From: Streptosporangium sp040640155
GTDB lineage: Bacteria > Actinomycetota > Actinomycetes > Streptosporangiales > Streptosporangiaceae
DNA: 64,000 nt
NCBI RefSeq assembly: GCF_040640155.1
Contig: NZ_JBFABE010000003.1
Coordinates: 226,639 to 290,638 of the forward strand
Direction of reading: 5' to 3'
Positions within the stretch are counted from its first letter, which is position 1. Each line of letters starts with the position of its first letter. A model generated the notes under the pieces. That model did not search any database. It had not been told where the DNA came from and saw only the letters and a program-made list of their open reading frames with translations. Of the stretch, positions 25,746-34,832 are shown one piece after another. A program made the translations under genes and the position numbers.

Positions 25746-27232
25746 CGCCTCAGTCTGGCAGGTGGCGCGGCCCTTCGAGGCCCGTTGACCAGGCCACGAG
25801 CCGCCTGGGGCAGGGCCTGGGCGACGTCGGCGGCGGCCAGGGGGCCGTTGCGCCCCGCGATCCCGTGCAGGTAGGCCGCGGCCGAGGCGGCGTCGTAGGC
25901 GTCCAGCCCGGCGGCCAGCAGGGCGCCCGCCAGCCCGGCCAGCACGTCGCCGGTGCCGCCGGTGGCCAGCCAGGGACTGCCCGTGGGATTGACGCCGACC
26001 GGCCGCCCCTCCTGGGCGACGAGTGTGGTGGAGCCCTTGAGGAGCACGGTCACGCCCAGCTCCGTCGCGGCCCGCCGTACGTTCTCCAGGCGGCACGCCT
26101 CGATCCGGTCGCGCGGCACGTCCAGCAGACGGGACAGCTCGCCCGCGTGCGGGGTGAGCAGGACGGGCGCGGGGCGGTGGAGCAGCGACCTGTCGGCGGC
26201 CAGCAGCGTCAGCCCGTCGGCGTCGACGAGCACCGGCACGTCGCTCGCCAGCACCGAGCGGGCCACGGCGTGCGCCTCGTCACCGGTGCCGAGCCCCGGG
26301 CCGAGCACCCAGGCCTGGACGCGGCCGACCCGTTCCACGCCCTCGCCGGGGACGAGCGTGGTGATCACGGCCTCGGGCCAGCGGGCCCGCACCTGGGCCA
26401 CCGGCTCGGCGGTCCCGGCGTAGCGGACCATGCCCGTACCGCCCCGCAGGGCCCCGCCCACGGCCAGCACCGCGGCGCCGGTGTAGCTCTCGCTGCCGGC
26501 CGCGATCCCGACGACGCCCCGGCGGTACTTGTCGGAGGCGGCACCGGGCCTGGGCAGCAGGGCCGCCACGTCGGCGTCGTCCGGCGCGGTCGCGTCGGGG
26601 TCGGGCAGGTGGGGGCCGAGCCCGATGTCGACGAGCTCGGTGCGGCCGGCGTACCCGTGGCCGGGGTCGACGAGCAGCCCGGTCTTCCAGGCGCCGAAGG
26701 TGACGGTGGCGTCGGCGAGGACCGCGGCGCCCTCCACCCGGCCGCTGCTCGCGTCCACCCCGCTGGGCACGTCCACCGCGACGACCTCGCCGGGCGCCTC
26801 GCCCGCCAGCCGGGCGAGGGTCGCGTACGGCTCCCGCAGCGCCCCGCCGCCGCCGATGCCGACCATCCCGTCCACGATCAGGTCCGCCGCGGCGAGCACC
26901 GCGCGGGCCGCCGCGCCCTCGGGGTCGACGACCCTGCCGCCCGCGCGGCGCAGGGCCTCCAGGCCCGCGGTGTGGACGCGCGTGCCGGCCGCGACCGCCT
27001 CGACGCGGGCCCCCCGGGCCGCCAGGCGCGCCCCGGCGTAGAGCGCGTCCCCGCCGTTGTCGCCGCCGCCGACGAGCAGCGCGACGCGGGAGCCGTACAC
27101 GGCGCCGAGCATCCTGGCGCAGACCACCGCCAGCCCGGCGGCGGCCCTCTCCATCAGGGCCCCCTCGGGCAGGGTCGCCATCAGCGCGGCCTCGGCCGCC
27201 CTGATCTGGTCGGAGGTGTACGCGGTCCGCAT
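25742..27232 (-). CDS. nnr: Bifunctional NAD(P)HX epimerase / dehydratase
   Basis: A 496-residue metabolite-repair enzyme that restores hydrated NAD(P)H. Residues about 1-210 are the YjeF-N epimerase (LVGGGDNGGDALYAG and VAVDVPSGVD). About 225-496 are the ribokinase-like ADP-dependent dehydratase, with LLTPHAGELSRLL and the conserved ATGGTGDVLAGLAG near residue 430. The minus-strand TAGATT at 27240-27245 is seven bases before the ATG, but GGTGGA in the gap could act as a ribosome binding site. It follows acpS by ten bases and couples to alr. Confidence 0.94.
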   Translation of the reverse strand: MRTAYTSDQIRAAEAALMATLPEGALMERAAAGLAVVCARMLGAVYGSRVALLVGGGDNGGDALYAGARLAARGARVEAVAAGTRVHTAGLEALRRAGGRVVDPEGAAARAVLAAADLIVDGMVGIGGGGALREPYATLARLAGEAPGEVVAVDVPSGVDASSGRVEGAAVLADATVTFGAWKTGLLVDPGHGYAGRTELVDIGLGPHLPDPDATAPDDADVAALLPRPGAASDKYRRGVVGIAAGSESYTGAAVLAVGGALRGGTGMVRYAGTAEPVAQVRARWPEAVITTLVPGEGVERVGRVQAWVLGPGLGTGDEAHAVARSVLASDVPVLVDADGLTLLAADRSLLHRPAPVLLTPHAGELSRLLDVPRDRIEACRLENVRRAATELGVTVLLKGSTTLVAQEGRPVGVNPTGSPWLATGGTGDVLAGLAGALLAAGLDAYDAASAAAYLHGIAGRNGPLAAADVAQALPQAARGLVNGPRRAAPPARLRR

Positions 27233-27239
27233 TCCACCG

Positions 27240-27245
27240 AATCTA
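27240..27245 (-). promoter_or_regulatory. Possible -10 box TAGATT before nnr
   Basis: TAGATT overlaps the acpS stop codon on the minus strand and is followed by seven bases and the ATG of nnr. It could give a leaderless nnr-alr mRNA in addition to readthrough from acpS. Confidence 0.3.
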
Positions 27246-27593
27246 TCCCTCGGCGATCACGTAGGCGACGGCGACGCCCCCGTCGTGGGTCAGCGAGACG
27301 TGCCATCGGACCACGCCCAGGGCGCGGGCGACGTCGGCGACCCGGCCGGTCACCCGCAGCTCGGGCCGGCCGTGCTCCCCGCGCAGGACCTCCGCGTCCA
27401 GGTGCGCCAGCCCGGGAGGCGCGCCCAGAGCCTTGGCGACGGCCTCCTTGGCGGCGAACCTGGCCGCCAGCGACTCCGTGGCCAGCGCGCCCTCGGCCGC
27501 GGTGAACAGGCGTGCCCGCAGCGCGGGCGTGCGCGCCAGCGTCGCCGCGAACCTGGCCACGTCCACGACGTCGACGCCGATACCGATGATCAC
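27243..27593 (-). CDS. acpS: Holo-[acyl-carrier-protein] synthase
   Basis: A 116-residue 4'-phosphopantetheinyl transferase that activates ACP for fatty acid synthesis. The Mg-binding Asp is in IGVDVVDVARF and the Glu in FAAKEAVAKALG (about residue 58); WHVSLTHDGG is near the end. GTG 27593 is preferred to the ATG one codon earlier: it gives the usual MIIGIGVD start and lies six bases after the -10 box. It heads the acpS-nnr-alr run. Confidence 0.93.
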   Translation of the reverse strand: MIIGIGVDVVDVARFAATLARTPALRARLFTAAEGALATESLAARFAAKEAVAKALGAPPGLAHLDAEVLRGEHGRPELRVTGRVADVARALGVVRWHVSLTHDGGVAVAYVIAEG

Positions 27594-27599
27594 CATCCC

Positions 27600-27605
27600 A
27601 GGCTA
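27600..27605 (-). promoter_or_regulatory. -10 box TAGCCT of acpS
   Basis: On the minus strand TAGCCT is followed by GGGATG and then GTG, so the start site should fall on the GTG. The TAG triplet also lies in the beginning of the neighbouring remnant region. Confidence 0.45.
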
Positions 27606-27640
27606 GAAGAGGCGGCCGGGCTCGTGACACCGCCGGGGGC

Positions 27641-27904
27641 GGCATCGACGCCGACCGGGCGACGCCGGCCGACTCCGCCAAGGGCGCGCTCAACGCGATC
27701 ACCGTGCTCTACGCCAACGAGCCGGGGGCGTCCGGGATCCTGGTCGACGCCGTCGATCCCGGACACTGCGCCACCGACCTGACCGGCCGCACCGGGAGCC
27801 GTACGGCCGCCCGGGGCGCGGCGGTGGCCGTACGGATGGCGACCCTCGACGCCGGCGGCCCGACCGGCACGTTCAGCGACGAGGACGGCCCGCTCCCCTG
27901 GTGA
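27641..27904 (+). pseudogene. Remnant of a short-chain dehydrogenase/reductase (C-terminal part)
   Basis: One frame reads ADSAKGALNAITVLYANE, then VDAVDPGHCATDLTGRTGSRT and GPTGTFSDEDGPLPW before a stop at 27902-27904. This is the C-terminal third of a classical SDR: the helix normally starting YSASKAALN, the VNAVDPG strand and the GPTGxFxDExGPxPW tail. The catalytic Tyr is replaced (ADSAK instead of YxxxK), and the cofactor-binding half is missing because acpS begins directly upstream. It is probably not expressed. Confidence 0.7.
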
Positions 27905-27923
27905 GACTCCCCTTTCGGGGAAA

Positions 27924-28012
27924 CGGCCCGCTCCCCCGGTGGACCACGGTCCGCTCACCGGGGGACCGCGGTCCGCTCACCGGGGGACCGCGGCCGCTCC
28001 CCCGGTGAACCG
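27924..28012. repeat. 22-bp tandem repeat at the phoX 3' end
   Basis: CGGTCCGCTCACCGGGGGACCG occurs as two perfect adjacent copies (27947-27968 and 27969-27990), flanked by degenerate copies on both sides. The units are partly self-complementary and may fold into terminator-like stems between the SDR remnant and phoX. Confidence 0.8.
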
Positions 28013-28020
28013 GCCCGCGG

Positions 28021-29436
28021 TCAGAAGCCGCCGCGCTGCCAGGGGCCCCAGATGGCGAAGCTCATGCCCTTGGAGGCCTGGGCGTTGACGTAGAGGGTGT
28101 GGCCTCCGGGGCCGAAGGTCGAGCCGGCGAACTCGGCACCGGAGTCACCGTCGACCGGGACCATCCGGGCGAAGTCAAAGATCTCACCGCTGCCGGTGAG
28201 GCCGCGCAGGTAGTTGCCGTCGGAGCCGTCCTCGCACAGCACCAGGGTGCCCCGGGGGCTGACGGTGACGTTGTCGGGCAGGTCCAGGGTGACCGAGCCC
28301 GGCGACTCGTAGACGAGCTTGAGCCGGCCGCTCCACGTCTCGTACGCCCACACCTGGCCGCGTCCCTTGCCGAAGCCGTCGGGCGGGGTGTCTCCGGGCG
28401 CGGTCGCGCCGCCCTGGGTGGAGACGAAGTAGACCGTGCCGTGGTGGTTGACCGCCCCCTCAAGCCGGGAGAAGAGCGCCGCCCCCTTGGCCCTGCCCTG
28501 GGTGGAGACGGCCAGCATGGCCGTCTCGTAGCTGGTGGGGCCGGTGAAGGTGGGGTCGGGGTCGTCGATGTCCACCCAGGTGGTCGCGTAGGAGGCCCCG
28601 GCGGGCTGGCCGAGCGAGAGGTCCTTGCCCGGGGCGCCCTGCACGGCCAGCATCTGCAGCCTTCCCCCGTCCAGGATGCGGCCGGCGGCCAGGGGGTTCC
28701 TCGGCGGCAGGTAGCGGTAGAAGCCCGACGGGTAGAGGAAGTCGTCCTCGGTGAGGTAGAGCGCGCCGGTGAGCGGGTCGAACGCGACCGACTCGTGGGC
28801 GAACCGCCCGGCGCTCCTGATCGGCACGCGGCCGCGGCCGTCGATCGGGACCTCGAAGATGTAGCCGTGCTTCTGGGTGAGCTTGCTGTTGTCCTGGCCG
28901 GTGTGGTCGTTGCCCACGTCCGGCCCGTTGACGGTCTCCTCGCAGCTCACCCAGGCGCCCCAGGGCATCGGCCCGCCCGAGCAGTTCATCTGGGTGCCGG
29001 TCAGGCTGGGCGCGGAGGTGAGCACCTCGCCGTAGCGGCTGACCCGGAGCGTGGAGGTGCCACCGCCGGCCGCCGGGTCGTAGGCCTTGGACGGGTCGCC
29101 GAACGCGCCGACCGGCCCGTTGACCTCGTGGTTGCGGACCAGGATCGCGCTGGTGCCGGACCCGCGGAAGGCGGCCATGCCGTCGTGCCGCGAGGGGACG
29201 ATCGACCCGTCGGAGAACCTGTCGCCGGCGACGCTGAAGGAGCGGTAGTGGAAACCGGAGGGCAGGTGGATCCGGACGACGCCGTCCCGCGCGTCCGCGA
29301 CCGGCGCCAGCGGCCCGTAGCCGCTCCCGGGGCGGACCTGCCCGCTCCGTCCCGCGCGTGCGACTCCGGCGAAGGGCCCCGCCACCCCGATCGCCGCCAG
29401 TGCGGTGCTCCGGGCGAGGAAACGGCGACGATCCAT
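28021..29436 (-). CDS. phoX: PhoX-type alkaline phosphatase (DUF839), Tat-exported
   Basis: A 471-residue secreted phosphatase. The Tat signal has the twin-Arg motif DRRRFLARS followed by a hydrophobic stretch. The mature part has the PhoX beta-propeller hallmarks: FRGSGTSAILVRNHEVNG (about residue 95), SCEETVNGP, FAHESVAFDP, EDGSDGNYLRG and the C-terminal GHTLYVNAQA. PhoX enzymes are Ca/Fe phosphomonoesterases that release phosphate outside the cell. ATG 29436 follows GGGAG; an upstream ATG at 29466 lies inside a likely PHO box. PhoP control is probable. Confidence 0.9.
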   Translation of the reverse strand: MDRRRFLARSTALAAIGVAGPFAGVARAGRSGQVRPGSGYGPLAPVADARDGVVRIHLPSGFHYRSFSVAGDRFSDGSIVPSRHDGMAAFRGSGTSAILVRNHEVNGPVGAFGDPSKAYDPAAGGGTSTLRVSRYGEVLTSAPSLTGTQMNCSGGPMPWGAWVSCEETVNGPDVGNDHTGQDNSKLTQKHGYIFEVPIDGRGRVPIRSAGRFAHESVAFDPLTGALYLTEDDFLYPSGFYRYLPPRNPLAAGRILDGGRLQMLAVQGAPGKDLSLGQPAGASYATTWVDIDDPDPTFTGPTSYETAMLAVSTQGRAKGAALFSRLEGAVNHHGTVYFVSTQGGATAPGDTPPDGFGKGRGQVWAYETWSGRLKLVYESPGSVTLDLPDNVTVSPRGTLVLCEDGSDGNYLRGLTGSGEIFDFARMVPVDGDSGAEFAGSTFGPGGHTLYVNAQASKGMSFAIWGPWQRGGF

Positions 29437-29460
29437 CTGTGGCTCCCTTGGATCAGATAT

Positions 29461-29482
29461 GTTCACGCAACGTTAATCTGTT
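29461..29482. promoter_or_regulatory. Candidate PHO box upstream of phoX
   Basis: GTTCACGCAAC followed directly by GTTAATCTGTT gives two 11-bp direct repeats like the Streptomyces PhoP box (GTTCAYYYRSG units); the second unit is weaker. It lies 25-46 bases upstream of the preferred phoX start, in an AT-rich patch. The rest of 29437-29763 holds a pair of 24-bp repeats and the glmS terminator, and no gene. Confidence 0.5.
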
Positions 29483-29641
29483 CCGGAAGACCGCTATAGG
29501 TCGTTTATGAATAATTAATCATCCAGAAAGGCAAACGCCGCCTCCTCTGCCGTTTTTCCCCTTCTGTCGCTCCCCTTCTGTCGCATTAGTCACATCTGCG
29601 TCTTTTGCCAGCTTTGATGACTGTGTGCTCTTCGGCGCCGG

Positions 29642-29703
29642 ATGTCCCCTGGAGCGGTGAACGTCTTTCATCATGTTGGACGTCCCCTGACGGCGTGAAT
29701 GTC
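29642..29703. repeat. Pair of imperfect 24-bp direct repeats
   Basis: Copies at 29642-29665 and 29680-29703 share the pattern RYGTCCCCTG-N4-GTGAAYGTC. They lie between glmS and phoX, downstream of glmS. The role is unknown. Confidence 0.55.
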
Positions 29704-29723
29704 CCGTTGTCGCGAGCGCCTCC

Positions 29724-29751
29724 GCGGCCGCCACGGACCGTGGACGGCCGC
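29724..29751 (-). terminator. Terminator of glmS
   Basis: GCGGCCGCCACGG (29724-29736) pairs with CCGTGGACGGCCGC (29738-29751) with one bulged A, giving a 13-bp stem. It lies 13 bases after the glmS stop. Confidence 0.65.
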
Positions 29752-29763
29752 GCGGGCGCCGGC

Positions 29764-31605
29764 TCACTCCACCGTGACCGACTTGGCGAGGTTGCGGGGC
29801 TGGTCGACGTCGTGCCCCTTGGCCGTGGCCAGCTCGCAGGCGAAGACCTGGAGCGGCACCGTGGCGACGACCGGCTGGAGCAGGGTCGGCACCGCCGGGA
29901 TGTGGATCAGCGTGTCGGCGTACCGCTCGACCGCGAGGTCGCCCTCCTCCGCGATCACCAGGGTCCTGGCGCCCCGGGCACGGATCTCCTGGATGTTGGA
30001 CACGATCTTGTCGTGGATGACCCGCTGCCCGGTCGGGGAGGGGACCACGACCACCACCGGCAGCCCGGCGTCGATCAGCGCGATCGGGCCGTGCTTGAGC
30101 TCGCCCGCGGCGAAGCCCTCGGCGTGCATGTAGGCCAGTTCCTTGAGCTTGAGCGCCCCCTCCAGCGCGACCGGGAAGCCCACGTGCCGCCCCAGGAACA
30201 GCACGCACCGCTCGCCGGCCAGTGACCTGGCCAGCGCGCGGACCGGCTCGACGGTCGCCAGCACCTCGCTCACCTTGGTCGGCAACTGCGCCAGCCGGTC
30301 GACGATCTGGGTGATCTCGTCGCCGAACCTCGTCCCCCGTACCTGCGCGAGGTAGAGCGCCACCAGGTAGCAGGCGACGAGCTGGGTCAGGTACGCCTTG
30401 GTGGAGGCCACCGCGACCTCCGGGCCCGCGTGCGTGTAGAGGACGGCGTCGGACTCGCGGGAGATCGTGGAACCGTTCACGTTGCAGATCGCCAGGACCC
30501 GGGAGCGCTGCCCGCGGGCGTGCCGCACGGCCATGAGGGTGTCCATGGTCTCGCCGGACTGACTGATCACGATCACCAGCGTGTCGCGGTCGAGGATCGG
30601 GTCGCGGTAGCGGAACTCGCTGGCCACCTCGACCTCGCAGGGCAACCCGGCCCAGTGCTCGATGGCGTACTTCGCGATGAGCCCGGCGTGGTAGGAGGTC
30701 CCGCAGGCCACCAATATGATCTTGTTGATGTCCCGCAGCTCCTGGTCCGAGAGCCGCATCTCGTCCAGCACCAGCCTCCCGTCCGGCCCGACCCTGCCGA
30801 GCAGCGTGTCGGCGACGGCCCGCGGCTGCTCGGCGATCTCCTTGAGCATGAAGTGGTCGTAGCCGTCCTTCTCGGCGGCCGTGGCGTCCCACCCCACGTG
30901 GTAGTCGCGCGTCTCGGCCGGCATGCCGTTGAAGTCGACGACCGTGATCTTCGAGGGGCACAGCTCGACCACCTGGTCCTGCCCCAGCTCCACCGCCTCG
31001 CGCGTGTAGGCGATGAACGCCGCCACGTCCGAGCCGAGGAAGTTCTCCCCCTCCCCCCTGCCGACCACCAGCGGCGAGTTGCGCCGCGCCCCGACCACCA
31101 CCTCGGGCTCGTCGGCCGAGACCGCCAGCAGCGTGAACGCCCCCTGAAGGCGCAGGCAGACCCGGCGCATCGCCTCGGCCAGGCCGCCGGCCGCGAACTC
31201 CTCCAGCAGGTGCGCCACCACCTCGGTGTCGGTCTCGGAGACGAGCGGGTGACCCGCGTCCTCCAGCTCGGCCCGCAGCACGGCGAAGTTCTCGATGATC
31301 CCGTTGTGGATGACCGCGATCCGCCCGGTGCAGTCGGTGTGCGGATGGGCGTTACGGTCGGTCGGGGCCCCGTGCGTGGCCCAGCGGGTGTGCCCGATCC
31401 CGGCCGTGGCCGGCGGCGCGGGCCGGGCGAGCAGCGCCGAGCGGAGGTTGGCCAGCTTGCCCGCGCGTTTCTCCACGACCAGGCCGTCCGGTCCTGCCAG
31501 GGCCACCCCCGCCGAGTCGTACCCCCGGTACTCCAGCCGTCCCAGCCCCTCGACCGCGACCTCGATCGCCTGCCGCCGTCCGGTGTATCCCACGATCCCG
31601 CACAT
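29764..31605 (-). CDS. glmS: Glutamine-fructose-6-phosphate aminotransferase (isomerizing)
   Basis: A 613-residue enzyme making glucosamine-6-P, the first step to UDP-GlcNAc. The start at 31605 leaves the essential N-terminal Cys (MCGIVGYTG). The glutaminase half has LEYRGYDSAG, HTRWATHG and HNGIIENF. The isomerase half has two SIS domains with ACGTSYHAG and ISQSGETMDT and ends DQPRNLAKSVTVE, the family terminus. A G-rich ribosome binding site (GGAAGGGGGG) precedes it. I see no glmS ribozyme in the short leader, as expected for actinobacteria. It diverges from coaA. Confidence 0.96.
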   Translation of the reverse strand: MCGIVGYTGRRQAIEVAVEGLGRLEYRGYDSAGVALAGPDGLVVEKRAGKLANLRSALLARPAPPATAGIGHTRWATHGAPTDRNAHPHTDCTGRIAVIHNGIIENFAVLRAELEDAGHPLVSETDTEVVAHLLEEFAAGGLAEAMRRVCLRLQGAFTLLAVSADEPEVVVGARRNSPLVVGRGEGENFLGSDVAAFIAYTREAVELGQDQVVELCPSKITVVDFNGMPAETRDYHVGWDATAAEKDGYDHFMLKEIAEQPRAVADTLLGRVGPDGRLVLDEMRLSDQELRDINKIILVACGTSYHAGLIAKYAIEHWAGLPCEVEVASEFRYRDPILDRDTLVIVISQSGETMDTLMAVRHARGQRSRVLAICNVNGSTISRESDAVLYTHAGPEVAVASTKAYLTQLVACYLVALYLAQVRGTRFGDEITQIVDRLAQLPTKVSEVLATVEPVRALARSLAGERCVLFLGRHVGFPVALEGALKLKELAYMHAEGFAAGELKHGPIALIDAGLPVVVVVPSPTGQRVIHDKIVSNIQEIRARGARTLVIAEEGDLAVERYADTLIHIPAVPTLLQPVVATVPLQVFACELATAKGHDVDQPRNLAKSVTVE

Positions 31606-31714
31606 GGCCACCCCCCTTCCTTGAGAGATCGGCCGGCTCACCTATGGAGAACCCCCAGCGCAGCCCAAGAATCCCGCCCGGCGCCCCGGCCGGGACGTGC
31701 CCCCGCGCGATCAG

Positions 31715-31720
31715 TAGGCT
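31715..31720 (+). promoter_or_regulatory. -10 box TAGGCT of coaA (leaderless)
   Basis: TAGGCT is followed by eight bases and the coaA ATG, with no ribosome binding site in between. Confidence 0.5.
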
Positions 31721-31728
31721 CTTGCACC

Positions 31729-32664
31729 ATGGCCAACGGTCCGGACATCGCGACCCCGTACGTTCAGCTGAGCCGAGCCCAGTGGAGCGAGCTGCGCAGG
31801 AACACGCCGCTCACGCTCACCGAGGAGGAGCTAGAGGAGCTGCGCGGGGTCGACGACCCGATCGACCTGGCCGAGGTCACCGACATCTACCTGCCGCTCA
31901 CCCGCCTGCTCAACCTGCACTTCACCGGTGCCAGGCAGCGCAGCGCGGCGCTGAACACCTTCCTGGGCGGCGGCCGGCGCGAGGCCCCGTACGTGCTGGG
32001 CATCGCCGGCAGCGTCGCGGTCGGCAAGTCGACCACGGCCAGGCTGTTGCACACCCTGCTGGCCCGCTGGCCCGAGCACCCCCGGGTGGACCTGATCACC
32101 ACCGACAGCTTCCTGTTCCCCAACGAGGTCCTCGCCGCCCGCGAGATCATGCACCGCAAGGGCTTCCCCGAGAGCTACGACCGCCGGGCCCTGGTCAGGT
32201 TCGTCGCCGACGTCAAGGCGGGCCTGCCCGAGGTCACCGCCCCGGTCTACAGCCACCTGGAGTACGACATCGTCGCCGGCGCGGTCCAGACCGTGCGCCG
32301 CCCCGACATCCTCATCGTCGAGGGCCTCAACGTGCTCCAGCCCGCCCCGCCCACCGCGCTCGCCATCAACGACTTCTTCGATTTCTCGATCTACGTGGAC
32401 GCCAAGGTCGAGCACATCCGCGACTGGTACGTGGGCCGCTTCCACGAGCTGCGGCGGACGGCCTTCGAGGACCCCAAGTCCTACTTCAGGTACCTCGCCG
32501 ACCTGTCGGAGGAGGAGGCGACCGACTTCGCCAGGAACGTCTGGCGCGACATCAACGAGCGCAACCTCGTCGAGAACATCTCCCCCACCCGGGGCCGGGC
32601 CGACCTGGTGCTGCACAAGGGCGCCGACCACTCGATCAGGCGGGTCACCCTCCGCCGCGTCTGA
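31729..32664 (+). CDS. coaA: Pantothenate kinase, type I
   Basis: A 311-residue kinase for the first step of coenzyme A synthesis. The P-loop GSVAVGKST is at about residues 92-100, followed by the DLITTDSFLFPN substrate-binding stretch, HRKGFPESYD, and FSIYVDAKVEHIRDWYVGRF. The ATG has a -10 box eight bases upstream and no ribosome binding site, so the mRNA is probably leaderless. It is divergent from glmS. Confidence 0.95.
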   Translation: MANGPDIATPYVQLSRAQWSELRRNTPLTLTEEELEELRGVDDPIDLAEVTDIYLPLTRLLNLHFTGARQRSAALNTFLGGGRREAPYVLGIAGSVAVGKSTTARLLHTLLARWPEHPRVDLITTDSFLFPNEVLAAREIMHRKGFPESYDRRALVRFVADVKAGLPEVTAPVYSHLEYDIVAGAVQTVRRPDILIVEGLNVLQPAPPTALAINDFFDFSIYVDAKVEHIRDWYVGRFHELRRTAFEDPKSYFRYLADLSEEEATDFARNVWRDINERNLVENISPTRGRADLVLHKGADHSIRRVTLRRV

Positions 32665-32777
32665 CCCGCCGGGGCCCGTGCCCGGCCCCACGGCCACGCT
32701 GCCTGCGGGCCGAGGTCGAGACCGTGCGCCTGGACGACCAGAGCCTCGACCGCGTCCGCGTGTACAGGCCGCTGTCC

Positions 32778-32783
32778 TAGGGT
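32778..32783 (+). promoter_or_regulatory. -10 box TAGGGT of the DUF389 gene (leaderless)
   Basis: TAGGGT is followed by six bases and the GTG start, with no ribosome binding site. The box overlaps the stop codon of a short open frame ending at 32780 that may be a gene remnant. Confidence 0.45.
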
Positions 32784-32789
32784 TGGCCC

Positions 32790-33740
32790 GTGTTGCATCT
32801 ACGCGTGATCAGTCCGGCGGAGCTGTCCGGCGGGGTGCTGGAGGTGCTCGACGGGTGCGTCGGCGTCGTCAACATCGTCGTGTTCCCCGGCGCCGCGCGC
32901 TCCCCCGCCGGTGACCTCGTGCAGTTCGACATCGCCAGGGAGTCGGCCAACGAGGTGATCGACCGGCTGCAGGAGCTCGGCCTGCACGCGGAGGGGTCGA
33001 TCGCGGCCGAGCAGATCGACCTGTCCATCTCCGAGGTGGCCGACCGCGCCCAGGAGGAGGCCCCCGGCGACGGGGACGACGCCGTGGTCTGGGCCGAGTT
33101 CGCCCAGCGGGTGGAGGAGGACATCCAGCTCACCTGGGCCTTTTTGGTGTTCCTGACGATCGCCACGCTGCTCGCCGCCATCGGCGTGATCGTCAACTCG
33201 CCGATCCTCATCATCGGGGGGATGGTGATGGGGCCGGAGTTCGGGCCGATCGCGGCGATCTGCTTCGGCCTGATCCGCGTCGACCGCCACCTGATCGGCC
33301 GCGCGCTCCGCACCCTGGTCCTGGGCTTCGCCACCGCCCTGGCGATCACCTTGGCCTGCGCGCTGGTCGCGCGCTGGCTCGGCTGGATCGGCGTCGACTC
33401 GCTGAACGGGCACGAGGAGATCGAGTTCATCGTCAAGCCCGACCGGTGGTCGTTCATCGTGGCGCTGCTCGCCGGGGCGGCCGGGGTGCTGTCGGTCACC
33501 GCGGGCAAGTCCTCGGCCCTGGTCGGCGTCTTCATCTCGGTCACCACGGTCCCCGCCGCCGGCTACTTCGCGGTCGCCGCCGCGCTCTCCCTCTGGGGCG
33601 ACATGGGCGGCTCCGTCCTCCAGCTCGGGGTGAACATCGCGGGCATGGTCATCTCCGGCGTGACGACGCTGCTGATCCAGAAGGCCTACTGGTCCCGGTT
33701 CGGCATGCGCCGCCTCCCGGCCCGCCCCGGTCCCGGCTGA
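32790..33740 (+). CDS. DUF389 family integral membrane protein
   Basis: A 316-residue protein. Residues 1-105 are a soluble alpha/beta region that may be ferredoxin-like. The rest has five or six membrane helices: FLVFLTIATLLAAIGVIV (about 115-135), the conserved SPILIIGGMVMGPEFGPIAAI (about 135-155, matching the family signature around MxMGPxFGP), then helices near 172, 215, 240 and 270-300. The start is GTG. DUF389 proteins have no settled function; transport has been suggested. Confidence 0.9.
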   Translation: MLHLRVISPAELSGGVLEVLDGCVGVVNIVVFPGAARSPAGDLVQFDIARESANEVIDRLQELGLHAEGSIAAEQIDLSISEVADRAQEEAPGDGDDAVVWAEFAQRVEEDIQLTWAFLVFLTIATLLAAIGVIVNSPILIIGGMVMGPEFGPIAAICFGLIRVDRHLIGRALRTLVLGFATALAITLACALVARWLGWIGVDSLNGHEEIEFIVKPDRWSFIVALLAGAAGVLSVTAGKSSALVGVFISVTTVPAAGYFAVAAALSLWGDMGGSVLQLGVNIAGMVISGVTTLLIQKAYWSRFGMRRLPARPGPG

Positions 33741-33753
33741 CGGCCGCCCCCTC

Positions 33754-33819
33754 GGTCCCGCCCCGGGCCTGCGACCCTCCGGTTCCGGCCGGCCCCCGGT
33801 CCCGCCCCGGTCCCGCCCC
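33754..33819. repeat. Repeated 11-bp unit (GGTCCCGCCCC) after the DUF389 gene
   Basis: One copy at 33754-33764 and two adjacent perfect copies at 33798-33808 and 33809-33819 lie in the 186-bp gap before the ABC cluster. Confidence 0.7.
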
Positions 33820-33914
33820 GGGTCCTGTCCCGGGCCTGCTCGGCGGCCGAAAACCGATCTTACGGACGAGGCGACTCGTTCGTATGGCCGAGGTGCACCT
33901 CCCATCCCGGCCGA

Positions 33915-33920
33915 TAAGGT
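33915..33920 (+). promoter_or_regulatory. -10 box TAAGGT of the ABC cluster
   Basis: TAAGGT is followed by six bases and the ATG of the first ATPase gene, the same arrangement as before the DUF5319 gene. Confidence 0.45.
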
Positions 33921-33926
33921 CCGACC

Positions 33927-34824
<898 letters not shown>

Positions 34825-34832
<8 letters not shown>

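Noticed and set aside
31606..31728. glmS ribozyme in the glmS leader
   Set aside because: The leader is too short and lacks the ribozyme core; that element is known mainly from Firmicutes.
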